64,000 nucleotides of DNA, taken from the NCBI RefSeq assembly GCF_051020975.1, contig NW_027478159.1:7518501-7582500 (forward strand), given 5' to 3'. The translations under genes and the position numbers were made by a program. Every line of letters begins with the position of its first letter. Within the stretch, counting starts at the first letter, position 1. Source of the stretch: Osmia lignaria lignaria (lineage: Eukaryota; Arthropoda; Insecta; Hymenoptera; Megachilidae). This document shows, in pieces, positions 10,585 through 23,139 of this stretch. The notes under the pieces are model-generated. The model searched no databases. It was given only the letters and a program-made list of their open reading frames with translations, and was not told the origin of the DNA.

Positions 10585-11872
10585 TCAGACGCGTAGTTCT
10601 CGAGATATAGCAAGATATTTGAAAGTTCCGAAGCCGCACCAACATAATAGAGATACAGAAACACCGTGGCCCCTTTCTTTGAGAGAACTCTGCACTATTC
10701 CGAGCTGTAAATGCCACTTCCAGCTTAGCTGTGCAGAAGAAGAACAACAAGAAGAAGAAATACCTCGAAATATGTCCGTCAGGCCCCTTCCCTTGAGATA
10801 TATCTGCAAATATCTCGGAAACGAAGCGAGCTATGGCAAAATGTTAAGAGACCTTTTTTGTAGAGAATTATGTTTCCTACAATTTATGTTCTATGATATT
10901 TTTTGATCAGAAGCGTAGTTTTCGAGATATATCGAGATATTTAAAAGTTCCGAAGCCGCACCAACATAATAGAGATACAAAAACACCGTGGCCCCTTTCT
11001 TTGAGATAACTCTGCACTAGTGCTAGCCGCAAATGCCACTTCCAGCTTAGCTGTGCAGAAGAAGAACAACAAGAAGAAGAAATATCTGGAAACATGTCCG
11101 TCAGGCCCCTTGCCTTGAGATAAATCTGCAAATATCTCGGAAACGAAGCGAGCTATGGCAAAATGTTAAGAGACCTTTTTTGTAGAGAATTAAGTTTGCT
11201 ACTTTTTATGTTCTATGATATTTTTTGATCAGACGCGTAGTTATCGAGATATATCAAGATATTTAAAAGTTCCGAAGCCGCACCAACATAATAGAGATAC
11301 AGAAACACCGTGGCCCCTTTCTTTCAGATAACTCTGCACTATTGCGAGCTGGAAATGCCACTTCCAGTTTAGCTGTGGAGAAGAAGAACAACAAGAAGAA
11401 GAAATATCTCGAAATATGTCCGTCAGGCCCCTTCCCTTGAGACATATCTGCAAATATCTCGGAAACGAAACGAGCTATGGCAAAATGTTAAGAGACCTTT
11501 TTTGTAGAGAATTATGTTTCCTACAATTTATGTTCTATGATATTTTTTGATCAGAAGCGTAGTTTTCGAGATATATCGGGATATTTAAAAGTTCCGAAGC
11601 CGCACCAACATAATAGAGATACAGAAACACCGTGGCCCCTTTCTTTGAGATAACTCTGCACTAGTGCGAGCCGCAAATGCCACTTCCAGCTTAGCTGTGC
11701 AGAAGAAGAACAACAAGAAGAAGAAATATCTCGAAATATGTCCGTCAGGCCCCTTCCCTTGAGATAAATCTGCAAATATCTCGGAAACGAAGCGAGCTGT
11801 GGCAAAATGTTAAGAGACATTTTTTGTAGAGAATTAAGTTTGCTACTTTTTATGTTCTATGATATTTTTTGA
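10585..11872. repeat. P-Q-R-S four-monomer cassette, copy 1
   Basis: P (10585) carries a private GATATAGCAAG shared by the following P copies. Q is at 10907. R is at 11229 (CTTTCAGATAAC, GCTGTGGAGAAG, GAGACATATC). S is at 11551 (TATCGGGATATTT). The S monomer here ends with the H-type tail (GAGCTGTGG, AGACATTTTTTG), so the next monomer is P again. The cassette begins a 1288-bp tandem duplication. Confidence 0.9.
11349..11367 (+). repeat. Variant hairpin CTGGAA-N7-TTCCAG
   Basis: In monomers reading GAGCTGGAAATGCC, a perfect 6-bp inverted repeat appears: CTGGAA 11349-11354, loop ATGCCAC, TTCCAG 11362-11367. The change nearly always travels with CAGTTT replacing CAGCTT just downstream. It marks one monomer class found here and at, among others, 12517, 15415, 16381, 19598, 25072 and 48576. 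It is useful as a class marker; no role is shown. Confidence 0.6.
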
Positions 11873-13160
11873 TCAGACGCGTAGTTCTCGAGATATAGCA
11901 AGATATTTGAAAGTTCCGAAGCCGCACCAACATAATAGAGATACAGAAACACCGTGGCCCCTTTCTTTGAGAGAACTCTGCACTATTCCGAGCTGTAAAT
12001 GCCACTTCCAGCTTAGCTGTGCAGAAGAAGAACAACAAGAAGAAGAAATACCTCGAAATATGTCCGTCAGGCCCCTTCCCTTGAGATATATCTGCAAATA
12101 TCTCGGAAACGAAGCGAGCTATGGCAAAATGTTAAGAGACCTTTTTTGTAGAGAATTATGTTTCCTACAATTTATGTTCTATGATATTTTTTGATCAGAA
12201 GCGTAGTTTTCGAGATATATCGAGATATTTAAAAGTTCCGAAGCCGCACCAACATAATAGAGATACAAAAACACCGTGGCCCCTTTCTTTGAGATAACTC
12301 TGCACTAGTGCTAGCCGCAAATGCCACTTCCAGCTTAGCTGTGCAGAAGAAGAACAACAAGAAGAAGAAATATCTGGAAACATGTCCGTCAGGCCCCTTG
12401 CCTTGAGATAAATCTGCAAATATCTCGGAAACGAAGCGAGCTATGGCAAAATGTTAAGAGACCTTTTTTGTAGAGAATTAAGTTTGCTACTTTTTATGTT
12501 CTATGATATTTTTTGATCAGACGCGTAGTTATCGAGATATATCAAGATATTTAAAAGTTCCGAAGCCGCACCAACATAATAGAGATACAGAAACACCGTG
12601 GCCCCTTTCTTTCAGATAACTCTGCACTATTGCGAGCTGGAAATGCCACTTCCAGTTTAGCTGTGGAGAAGAAGAACAACAAGAAGAAGAAATATCTCGA
12701 AATATGTCCGTCAGGCCCCTTCCCTTGAGACATATCTGCAAATATCTCGGAAACGAAACGAGCTATGGCAAAATGTTAAGAGACCTTTTTTGTAGAGAAT
12801 TATGTTTCCTACAATTTATGTTCTATGATATTTTTTGATCAGAAGCGTAGTTTTCGAGATATATCGGGATATTTAAAAGTTCCGAAGCCGCACCAACATA
12901 ATAGAGATACAGAAACACCGTGGCCCCTTTCTTTGAGATAACTCTGCACTAGTGCGAGCCGCAAATGCCACTTCCAGCTTAGCTGTGCAGAAGAAGAACA
13001 ACAAGAAGAAGAAATATCTCGAAATATGTCCGTCAGGCCCCTTCCCTTGAGATATATCTGCAAATATCTCGGAAACGAAGCGAGCTATGGCAAAATGTTC
13101 AGAAACTTTATTTGTAGAGAATTAAGTTTCCTACTTTTTCTGTTCTATGATATTTTTTGA
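11873..13160. repeat. P-Q-R-S four-monomer cassette, copy 2
   Basis: This is a near-perfect repeat of the previous 1288 bp through P, Q and R. S (12839) starts the same way (TATCGGGATATTT) but has a different tail (GAGATATATC, then TTCAGAAACTTTATTTG), which leads into T at 13161 instead of returning to P. The switch lies inside S, so the crossover that made the duplication can be placed in the latter half of that monomer. Confidence 0.9.
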
Positions 13161-14770
13161 TCAGATGCGTAGTTCTCGAGATATATCAAGATATTTAAAA
13201 GTTCCGAAGCCGCACCAACATAATAGAGATACAGAAACACCGTGGCCTCTTTCTTTGAGATAACTCTGCACTATTTCGAGCTGCAAATGCCACTTCCAGC
13301 TTAGCTGTGCAGAAGAAGAACAACAAGAAGAAGAAATATCTCGAAATATGTCCGTCAGGCCCCTTCCCTCGAGATAAATCTGCAAATATCTCGGAAACGA
13401 AGCGAGCTATGGCAAAATGTTAAGAGACTTTATTTGTAGAGAATTAAGTTTCCTACTTTTTCTGTTCTATGATATTTTTTGATCAGATGCGTAGTTCTCG
13501 AGATATATCAAGATATTTAAAAGTTCCGAAGCCGCGCCAACATAATAGAGATACAGAAACACCGTGGCCCCTTTCTTTGAGATAACTCTGCACTAGTGCG
13601 AGCCGCGAGTGCCACTTCCAGCTTAGCTGTGCAGAAGAAGAACAACAAGAAGAAGAAATATCTCGAAATATGTCCGTCAGGCCCCTTCCCTCGAGATAAA
13701 TCTGCAAATATCTCGGAAACGAAGCGAGCTATGGCAAAATGTTAAGAGACCTTTGTTGTAGAGAATTAAGTTTCCTACTTTTTATGTAGTATGATATTTT
13801 TTGATCAGATGCGTAGTTCTCGAGATATATCAAGATATTTAAAAGTTCCGAAGCCGCAACAACATAATAGAGATACAGAAACACCGTGGCCCCTTTCTTT
13901 GAGATAACTCTGCACTAGTGCGAGCCGCAAATGCCACTTCCAGCTTAGCTGTGCAGAAGAAGAACAACAAGAAGAAGAAATATCTCGAAATATGTCCGTC
14001 AGGCCCCTTCCCTTGAGATATATCTGCAAATATCTCGGAAACGAAGCGAGCTATGGCAAAATGTTCAGAAACTTTATTTGTAGAGAATTAAGTTTCCTAC
14101 TTTTTCTGTTCTATGATATTTTTTGATCAGATGCGTAGTTCTCGAGATATATCAAGATATTTAAAAGTTCCGAAGCCGCACCAACATAATAGAGATACAG
14201 AAACACCGTGGCCCCTTTCTTTGAGATAACTCTGCATTATTGCGAGCTGTAAATGCCACTTCCAGCTTAGCTGTGCAGAAGAAGAACAACAAGAAGAAGA
14301 AATATCTCGAAATATGTCCGTCAGGCCCCTTCCCTCGAGATAAATCTGCAAATATCTCGGAAACGAAGCGAGCTATGGCAAAATGTTAAGAGACCTTTTT
14401 TGTAGAGAATTAAGTTTCCTACTTTTTACGTTCTATGATATTTTTTGATCAGATGCGTAGTTCTCGAGATATATCAAGATATTTAAAAGTTCCGAAGCCG
14501 CACCAACATAATAGAGATACAGAAACACCGTGGTCCCCTTCTTTGAGATAACTCTGCAGTATTGCGAGCTGCACATGCCACTTCCAGCTTAGCTGTGCAG
14601 AAGAAGAACAACAAGAAGAAGAAATATCTCGAAATATGTCCGTCAGGCCCCTTCCCTTGAGATAAATCTGCAAATATCTCGGAAACGAAGCGAGCTGTGG
14701 CAAAATGTTAAGAGACATTTTTTGTAGAGAATTAAGTTTGCTACTTTTTATGTTCTATGATATTTTTTGA
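13161..14770. repeat. Five-monomer stretch T-U-V type
   Basis: The monomers are at 13161, 13483, 13805, 14127 and 14449. The first four carry the GATGCGTAGTTCTCGAG start. Single-monomer changes include GCCGCGCC (13536), GCCGCAACAAC (13858), TATGTAGTATG (13783) and GTGGTCCCC (14532). The last monomer ends with the H-type tail (AGACATTTTTTG) and is followed by P. Together with the preceding cassette this makes a 9-monomer unit (2898 bp) between P at 11873 and P at 14771. Confidence 0.82.
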
Positions 14771-16058
14771 TCAGACGCGTAGTTCTCGAGATATAGCAAG
14801 ATATTTGAAAGTTCCGAAGCCGCACCAACATAATAGAGATACAGAAACACCGTGGCCCCTTTCTTTGAGAGAACTCTGCACTATTCCGAGCTGTAAATGC
14901 CACTTCCAGCTTAGCTGTGCAGAAGAAGAACAACAAGAAGAAGAAATACCTCGAAATATGTCCGTCAGGCCCCTTCCCTTGAGATATATCTGCAAATATC
15001 TCGGAAACGAAGCGAGCTATGGCAAAATGTTAAGAGACCTTTTTTGTAGAGAATTATGTTTCCTACAATTTATGTTCTATGATATTTTTTGATCAGAAGC
15101 GTAGTTTTCGAGATATATCGAGATATTTAAAAGTTCCGAAGCCGCACCAACATAATAGAGATACAAAAACACCGTGGGCCCTTTCTTTGAGATAACTCTG
15201 CACTAGTGCTAGCCGCAAATGCCACTTCCAGCTTAGCTGTGCAGAAGAAGAACAACAAGAAGAAGAAATATCTGGAAACATGTCCGTCAGGCCCCTTGCC
15301 TTGAGATAAATCTGCAAATATCTCGGAAACGAAGCGAGCTATGGCAAAATGTTAAGAGACCTTTTTTGTAGAGAATTAAGTTTGCTACTTTTGATGTTCT
15401 ATGATATTTTTTGATCAGACGCGTAGTTATCGAGATATATCAAGATATTTAAAAGTTCCGAAGCCGCACCAACATAATAGAGATACAGAAACACCGTGGC
15501 CCCTTTCTTTCAGATAACTCTGCACTATTGCGAGCTGGAAATGCCACTTCCAGTTTAGCTGTGGAGAAGAAGAACAACAAGAAGAAGAAATATCTCGAAA
15601 TATGTCCGTCAGGCCCCTTCCCTTGAGACATATCTGCAAATATCTCGGAAACGAAACGAGCTATGGCAAAATGTTAAGAGACCTTTTTTGTAGAGAATTA
15701 TGTTTCCTACAATTTATGTTCTATGATATTTTTTGATCAGAAGCGTAGTTTTCGAGATATATCGGGATATTTAAAAGTTCCGAAGCCGCACCAACATAAT
15801 AGAGATACAGAAACACCGTGGCCCCTTTCTTTGAGATAACTCTGCACTAGTGCGAGCCGCAAATGCCACTTCCAGCTTAGCTGTGCAGAAGAAGAACAAC
15901 AAGAAGAAGAAATATCTCGAAATATGTCCGTCAGGCCCCTTCCCTTGAGATATATCTGCAAATATCTCGGAAACGAAGCGAGCTATGGCAAAATGTTCAG
16001 AAACTTTATTTGTAGAGAATTAAGTTTCCTACTTTTTCTGTTCTATGATATTTTTTGA
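14771..16058. repeat. P-Q-R-S four-monomer cassette, copy 3
   Basis: This is the same order and diagnostic changes as 11873-13160, including the S tail with TTCAGAAACTTTATTTG. A private change in Q (GTGGGCCC, about 15176) and TTTTGATGTT (15392) postdate the duplication. Confidence 0.9.
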
Positions 16059-16702
16059 TCAGATGCGTAGTTCTCGAGATATATCAAGATATTTAAAAGT
16101 TCCGAAGCCGCACCAACATAATAGAGATACAGAAACACCGTGGCCTCTTTCTTTGAGATAACTCTGCACTATTTCGAGCTGCAAATGCCACTTCCAGCTT
16201 AGCTGTGCAGAAGAAGAACAACAAGAAGAAGAAATATCTCGAAATCTGTCCGTCAGGCCCGTTCCCTTGAGATAAATCTGCAAATATCTCGGAAACGAAG
16301 CGAGCTATGGCAAAATGTTAAGAGACCTTTTTTGTAGAGAATTAAGTTTCCTACTTTTTATGTTCTATGATATTTTTTGATCAGATGCGTAGTTCTCGAG
16401 ATATATCAAGATATTTAAAAGTTCCGAAGCCGCACCAACATAATAGAGATACAGAAACACCGTGGCCCCTTTCTTTGAGATAACTCTGCACTATTGCGAG
16501 CTGGAAATGCCACTTCCAGTTTAGCTGTGCAGAAGAAGAACAACAAGAAGAAGAAATATCTCGAAATATGTCCGTCAGGCCCCTTCCCTTGAGATATATC
16601 TGCAAATATCTCGGAAACGAAACGAGCTATGGCAAAATCTTAAGAGACCTTTTTTGTAGAGAATTATGTTTCCTACAATTTATGTTCTATGATATTTTTT
16701 GA
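16059..16702. repeat. Two monomers after cassette copy 3
   Basis: 16059 matches the T monomer at 13161 (GGCCTCTTTC, CTATTTCGAGC) but with private changes (CGAAATCTGTC, GGCCCGTTCCC). 16381 is of the GGAAATGCC/CAGTTT class with the CTGGAA/TTCCAG inverted repeat and tail AAAATCTTAAG. From here the 10-mer family gives way to a different set of variants. Confidence 0.8.
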
Positions 16703-17987
16703 TCAGAAGCGTAGTTTTCGAGATATATAGAGATATTTAAAAGTTCCGAAGCCGCACCAACATAATAGAGATACAGAAACACCGTGGCCCCTCTCTTTGA
16801 GATAACTCTGCACTATTGCGAGCTGCAAATGCCACTTCCAGCTTAGCTGTGCAGAAGAAGAACAACAAGAAGAAGTGTCTCGAAATATGTCCGTCAGGCC
16901 CCTTCCCTTGAGATAAATCTGCAAATATCTCGGAAACGAGGCGAGCTATGGCAAAATGTTAAGAGACCTTTTTTGTGGAGAATTATGTTTCCTACAATTT
17001 ATGTTCTATGATATTTTTTGATCAGAAGCGTAGTTTTCGAGATATATCGAGATATTTAAACGTTCCGAAGCCGCACCAACATAGTAGAGGTACAGAAAGA
17101 CCGTGGCCCCTTTCTTTGAGATAACTCTGCACTAGTGCGAGCCGCAAATGCCACTCCCAGCTTAGCTGTGCAGAAGAAGAACAACAAGAAGAAGAAATAT
17201 CTCGAAATATGTCCGTCAGGCCCCTTCCCTTGAGATATATCTGCAAATATCTCGGAAACGAAGCAAGCTATGGCAAAATGTTAAGAGACCTTTTTTGTGG
17301 AGAATTATGTTTCCTACAATTTATGTTCTATGATATTTTTTGATCAGAAGCGTAGTTTTCGAGATATATCGAGATATTTAAAAGTTCCGAAGCCGCACCA
17401 ACATAATAGAGGTACAGAAACACCGTGGCCCCTTTCTTTGAGATAACTCTGCACTAGTGCGAGCCGCAAATGCCACTTCCAGCTTAGCTGTGCAGAAGAA
17501 GAACAATAAGAAGAAGAAATATCTCGAAATATGTCCGTCAGGCCCCTTCCCTTGAGATAAATCTGCAAATATCTCGGAAACGAAGCGAGCTATGGCAAAA
17601 TGTTGAGAGACTTTACTTGTAGAGAATTAAGATTCCTACTTTTTATGTTCTATGATATTTTTTGATCAGATGCGTAGTTCTCGAGATATATCAAGATATT
17701 TAAAAGTTCCGAAGCCGCACCAACATAATAGCGATACAGAAACACCGTGGCCCCTTTCTTTCAGATAACTCTGCACTATTGCGAGCTGCAAATGCCACTT
17801 CCAGCTTAGCTGTGCAGAAGAAGAACAACAAGAAGAAGAAATATCTCGAAATATGTCCGTCAGGCCCCTTCCCTTGAGATAAATCTGCAAATATCTCGGA
17901 AACGAAGCGAGCTATGGCAAAATGTTAAGAGACCTTTTTTGTAGAGAATTAAGTTTCCTACTTTTTATCTTCTATGATATTTTTTGA
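16703..17987. repeat. Cassette with 3-bp deletion (1285 bp)
   Basis: The monomers are 16703 (GAAGTGTCTCG with loss of one GAA), 17022 (ACTCCCAGC), 17344 (AACAATAAG) and 17666. The first three correspond in order to 17988, 18310/18632 and 18954, so two unequal versions of one cassette lie side by side, with one ACTCCCAGC monomer here and two in the next. Most monomers in both use GTGGAG in place of GTAGAG before AATTATG. Confidence 0.83.
16868..16880. other. 3-bp deletion in the GAA tract
   Basis: One GAA unit is missing compared with the sister monomer at 17988, which has the same GTGTCTCG change but full length. It is in the mirror-repeat tract, consistent with replication slippage. Confidence 0.85.
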
Positions 17988-19919
17988 TCAGATGCGTAGT
18001 TCTCGAGATATATCAAGATATTTAAAAGTTCCGAAGCCGCACCAACATAATAGAGATACAGAAACACCGTGGCCCCTCTCTTTGAGATAACTCTGCACTA
18101 TTGCGAGCTGCAAATGCCACTTCCAGCTTAGCTGTGCAGAAGAAGAACAACAAGAAGAAGAAGTGTCTCGAAATATGTCCGTCAGGCCCCTTCCCTTGAG
18201 ATAAATCTGCAAATATCTCGGAAACGAAGCGAGCTATGGCAAAATGTTGAGAGACCTTTTTTGTGGAGAATTATGTTTCCTACAATTTATGTTCTATGAT
18301 ATTTTTTGATCAGAAGCGTAGTTTTCGAGATATATCGAGATATTTAAAAGTTCCGAAGCCGCACCAACATAATAGAGGTACAGAAACACCGTGGCCCCTT
18401 TCTTTGAGATAACTCTGCACTAGTGCGAGCCGCACATGCCACTCCCAGCTTAGCTGTGCAGAAGAAGAACAACAAGAAGAAGAAATATCTCGAAATATGT
18501 CCGTCAGGCCCCTTCCTTTGAGATAAATCTGCAAATATCTCGGAAACGAAGCGAGCTATGGCAAAATGTTAAGAGACCTTTTTTGTGGAGAATTATGTTT
18601 CCTACAATTTATGTTCTATGATATTTTTTGATCAGAGGCGTAGTTTTCGAGATATATCGAGATATTTAAAAGTTCCGAAGCCGCACCAACATAATAGAGG
18701 TACAGAAACACCGTGGCCCCTTTCTTTGAGATAACTCTGCACTAGTGCGAGCCGCAAATGCCACTCCCAGCTTAGCTGTGCAGAAGAAGAACAACAAGAA
18801 GAAGAAATATCTCGAAATATGTCCGTCAGGCCCCTTCCCTTGAGATATATCTGCAAATATCTCGGAAACGAAGCGAGCTATGGCAAAATGTTAAGAGACC
18901 TTTTTTGTGGAGAATTATGTTTCCTACAATTTATGTTCTATGATATTTTTTGATCAGAAGCGTAGTTTTCGAGATATATCGAGATATTTAAAAGTTCCGA
19001 AGCCGCACCAACATAATAGAGGTACAGAAACACCGTGGCCCCTTTCTTTGAGATAACTCTGCACTAGTGCGAGCCGCAAATGCCACTTCCAGCTTAGCTG
19101 TGCAGAAGAAGAACAATAAGAAGAAGAAATATCTCGAAATATGTCCGTCAGGCCACTTCCCGTGAGATAAATCTGCAAATATCTCGGAAACGAAGCGAGC
19201 TATGGCAAAATGTTAAGAGACTTTACTTGTAGAGAATTAAGTTTCCTACTTTTTATGTTCTATGATATTTTTTGATCAGATGCGTAGTTCTCGAGATATA
19301 TCAAGATATTTAAAAGTTCCGAAGCCGCACCAACATAATAGAGATACAGAAGCACCGTGGCCCCTTTCTTTGAGATAACTCTGCAGTATTGCGAGCTGGA
19401 AATGCCACATCCAGTTTAGCTGTGCAGAAGAAGAACAACAAGAAGAAGAAGTATCTCGAAATATGTCCGTCAGGCCCCTTCCCTTGAGATATATCTGCAA
19501 ATATCTCGGAAACGAAACGAGCTATGGCAAAATCTTAAGAGACCTTTTTTGTAGAGAATTATGTTTCCTACAATTTATGTTCTATGATATTTTTTGATCA
19601 GATGCGTAGTTCTCGAGATATATCAAGATATTTAAAAGTTCCGAAGCCGCACCAACATAATAGAGATACAGAAACACCGTGGCCCCTTTCTTTGAGATAA
19701 CTCTGCACTATTGCGAGCTGGAAATGCCACTTCCAGTTTAGCTGTGCAGAAGAAGAACAACAAGAAGAAGAAATATCTCGAAATATGTCCGTCAGGCCCC
19801 TTCCCTTGAGATAGATCAGCAAATATCTCGGAAACGAAGCGAGCTATGGCAAAATGTTAAGAGACCTTTTTTGTAGAGAATTAAGTTTCCTACTTTTTAC
19901 GTTCTATGATATTTTTTGA
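17988..19919. repeat. Related cassette plus two linker monomers
   Basis: 17988 carries GAAGTGTCTCG without the deletion. 18310 and 18632 are two adjacent ACTCCCAGC monomers, a local duplication. 18954 carries AACAATAAG and private GGCCACTTCCCG. 19276 carries private GCCACATCC. 19598 is a GGAAATGCC monomer whose tail (TTTTTACGTT) leads into the 5-mer block. Confidence 0.8.
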
Positions 19920-21529
19920 TCAGATGCGTAGTTCTCGACATATATCAAGATATTTAAAAGTTCCGAAGCCGCACCAACATAATAGAGATACAGAAGCACC
20001 GTGGCCCCGTTCTTTGAGATAACTCTGCACTATTGCGAGCTGGAAATGCCACTTCCAGTTTAGCTGTGCAGAAGAAGAACAACAAGAAGAAGAAATATCT
20101 CGAAATACGTCCGTCAGGCCCCTTCCCATGAGATAAATCTGCAAATATCTCGGAAACGAAGCGCGCTATGGCAAAATGTTAAGAGACGTTTTTTGTAGAG
20201 AATTATGTTTCCTACAATTTATGTTCTATGATATTTTTTGATCAGAAGCGTAGTTTTCGAGATATATCAAGATATTTAAAAGTTCCGAAGCCGCACCAAC
20301 GTAATAGAGATACAGAAACACCGTGGCCCCTTTCTTTGAGATAACTCTGCACTATTGCGAGCTGCAAATGCCACTTCCAGCTTAGCTGTGCAGAAGAAGA
20401 ACAACAAGAAGGAGAAATATCTCGAAATATGTCCGTCAGGCCCCTTCCCTTGAGATAAATCAGCAAATATCTCGGAAACGAAGCGAGCTATGGCAAAATG
20501 TTCAGAGACTTTATTTGTAGAGAATTAAGTTTCCTCCTTTTTATGTTCTATGATATTTTTTGATCAGATGCGTAGTTCTCGAGATATATCAAGATATTTA
20601 AAAGTTCCGAAGCCGCACCAACATAATAGAGATACAGAAACACCGTGGCCCCTTTCTTTGAGATAACTCTGCACTATTGCGAGCTGCAAATGCCACTTCC
20701 AGCTTAGCTGTGCAGAAGAAGAACAACAAGAAGAAGAAATATCTCGAAATACGTCCGGCAGGCCCCTTCCCATGAGATAAATCTGCAAATATCTCGGATA
20801 CGAAGCGCGCTATGGCAAAATGTTAAGAGACGTTTTTTGTAGAGAATTATGTTTCCTACTTTTTATGCTCTATGATATTTTTTGATCAGAAGCGTAGTTT
20901 TCGAGATATATAGAGATATTTAAAAGTTCCGAAGCCGCACCAACATAATAGAGATACAGAAACACCGTGGCCCCTTCCTTTGAGATAACTCTGCACTAGT
21001 GCGAGCCGCAAATGCCACTTCCAGCTTAGCTGTGCAGAAGAAGAACAACAAGAAGAAGAAATATCTCGAAATATGTCCGTCAAGCCCCTTCCCTCGAGAT
21101 AAATCTGCAAATATCTCGGAAACGAAGCGAGCTATGGCAAAATGTTAAGAGACGTTTTTTGTAGAGAATTATGTTTCCTACTTTTTATGTTCTATGATAT
21201 TTTTTGATCAGATGCGTAGTTCTCGACATATATCAAGATATTTAAAAGTTCCGAAGCCGCACCAACATAATAGAGATACAGAAGCACCGTGGCCCCTTTC
21301 TTTGAGATAACTCTGCACTATTGCGAGCTGCAAATGCCACTTCCAGCTTAGCTGTGCAGAAGAAGAACAACAAGAAGAAGAAATATCTCGAAATATGTCC
21401 GTCAGGCCCCTTCCCTTGAGATATATCTGCAAATATCTCGGAAACGAAACGAGCTATGGCAAAATCTTAAGAGACCTTTTTTGTAGAGAATTATGTTTCC
21501 TACAATTTATGTTCTATGATATTTTTTGA
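19920..21529. repeat. 5-monomer tandem duplication, copy 1 (1610 bp)
   Basis: The order is i (19920; GCCCCGTTC, CATGAGATAA, GCGCGCTATGG), j (20242; CAACGTAATAG, AAGGAGAAAT), k (20564; GTCCGGCAGG), l (20886; ATATAGAGATATT, GTCAAGCCCC) and a (21208; GAAGCACC). From about 19900 to 21421 I found no difference from the sequence 1610 bp downstream on reading both, so this is among the most recent events in the window. Confidence 0.92.
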
Positions 21530-23139
21530 TCAGATGCGTAGTTCTCGACATATATCAAGATATTTAAAAGTTCCGAAGCCGCACCAACATAATAGAGATA
21601 CAGAAGCACCGTGGCCCCGTTCTTTGAGATAACTCTGCACTATTGCGAGCTGGAAATGCCACTTCCAGTTTAGCTGTGCAGAAGAAGAACAACAAGAAGA
21701 AGAAATATCTCGAAATACGTCCGTCAGGCCCCTTCCCATGAGATAAATCTGCAAATATCTCGGAAACGAAGCGCGCTATGGCAAAATGTTAAGAGACGTT
21801 TTTTGTAGAGAATTATGTTTCCTACAATTTATGTTCTATGATATTTTTTGATCAGAAGCGTAGTTTTCGAGATATATCAAGATATTTAAAAGTTCCGAAG
21901 CCGCACCAACGTAATAGAGATACAGAAACACCGTGGCCCCTTTCTTTGAGATAACTCTGCACTATTGCGAGCTGCAAATGCCACTTCCAGCTTAGCTGTG
22001 CAGAAGAAGAACAACAAGAAGGAGAAATATCTCGAAATATGTCCGTCAGGCCCCTTCCCTTGAGATAAATCAGCAAATATCTCGGAAACGAAGCGAGCTA
22101 TGGCAAAATGTTCAGAGACTTTATTTGTAGAGAATTAAGTTTCCTCCTTTTTATGTTCTATGATATTTTTTGATCAGATGCGTAGTTCTCGAGATATATC
22201 AAGATATTTAAAAGTTCCGAAGCCGCACCAACATAATAGAGATACAGAAACACCGTGGCCCCTTTCTTTGAGATAACTCTGCACTATTGCGAGCTGCAAA
22301 TGCCACTTCCAGCTTAGCTGTGCAGAAGAAGAACAACAAGAAGAAGAAATATCTCGAAATACGTCCGGCAGGCCCCTTCCCATGAGATAAATCTGCAAAT
22401 ATCTCGGATACGAAGCGCGCTATGGCAAAATGTTAAGAGACGTTTTTTGTAGAGAATTATGTTTCCTACTTTTTATGCTCTATGATATTTTTTGATCAGA
22501 AGCGTAGTTTTCGAGATATATAGAGATATTTAAAAGTTCCGAAGCCGCACCAACATAATAGAGATACAGAAACACCGTGGCCCCTTCCTTTGAGATAACT
22601 CTGCACTAGTGCGAGCCGCAAATGCCACTTCCAGCTTAGCTGTGCAGAAGAAGAACAACAAGAAGAAGAAATATCTCGAAATATGTCCGTCAAGCCCCTT
22701 CCCTCGAGATAAATCTGCAAATATCTCGGAAACGAAGCGAGCTATGGCAAAATGTTAAGAGACGTTTTTTGTAGAGAATTATGTTTCCTACTTTTTATGT
22801 TCTATGATATTTTTTGATCAGATGCGTAGTTCTCGACATATATCAAGATATTTAAAAGTTCCGAAGCCGCACCAACATAATAGAGATACAGAAGCACCGT
22901 GGCCCCTTTCTTTGAGATAACTCTGCACTATTGCGAGCTGCAAATGCCACTTCCAGCTTAGCTGTGCAGAAGAAGAACAACAAGAAGAAGAAATATCTCG
23001 AAATATGTCCGTCAGGCCCCTTCCCTTGAGATAAATCAGCAAATATCTCGGAAACGAAGCGAGCTATGGCAAAATGTTCAGAGACTTTATTTGTAGAGAA
23101 TTAAGTTTCCTCCTTTTTATGTTCTATGATATTTTTTGA
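21530..23139. repeat. 5-monomer tandem duplication, copy 2 (1610 bp)
   Basis: This is the same i-j-k-l-a order. It shares even rare changes with copy 1 (AAGGAGAAAT in j, GTCCGGCAGG in k) that the later 12-mer copies of j and k lack. The two copies part company in the last monomer, where copy 1 has GATATATCTGC (about 21421) and copy 2 has GATAAATCAGC (about 23031). Copy 2 then runs on into b, the next member of the 12-mer. Confidence 0.92.
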
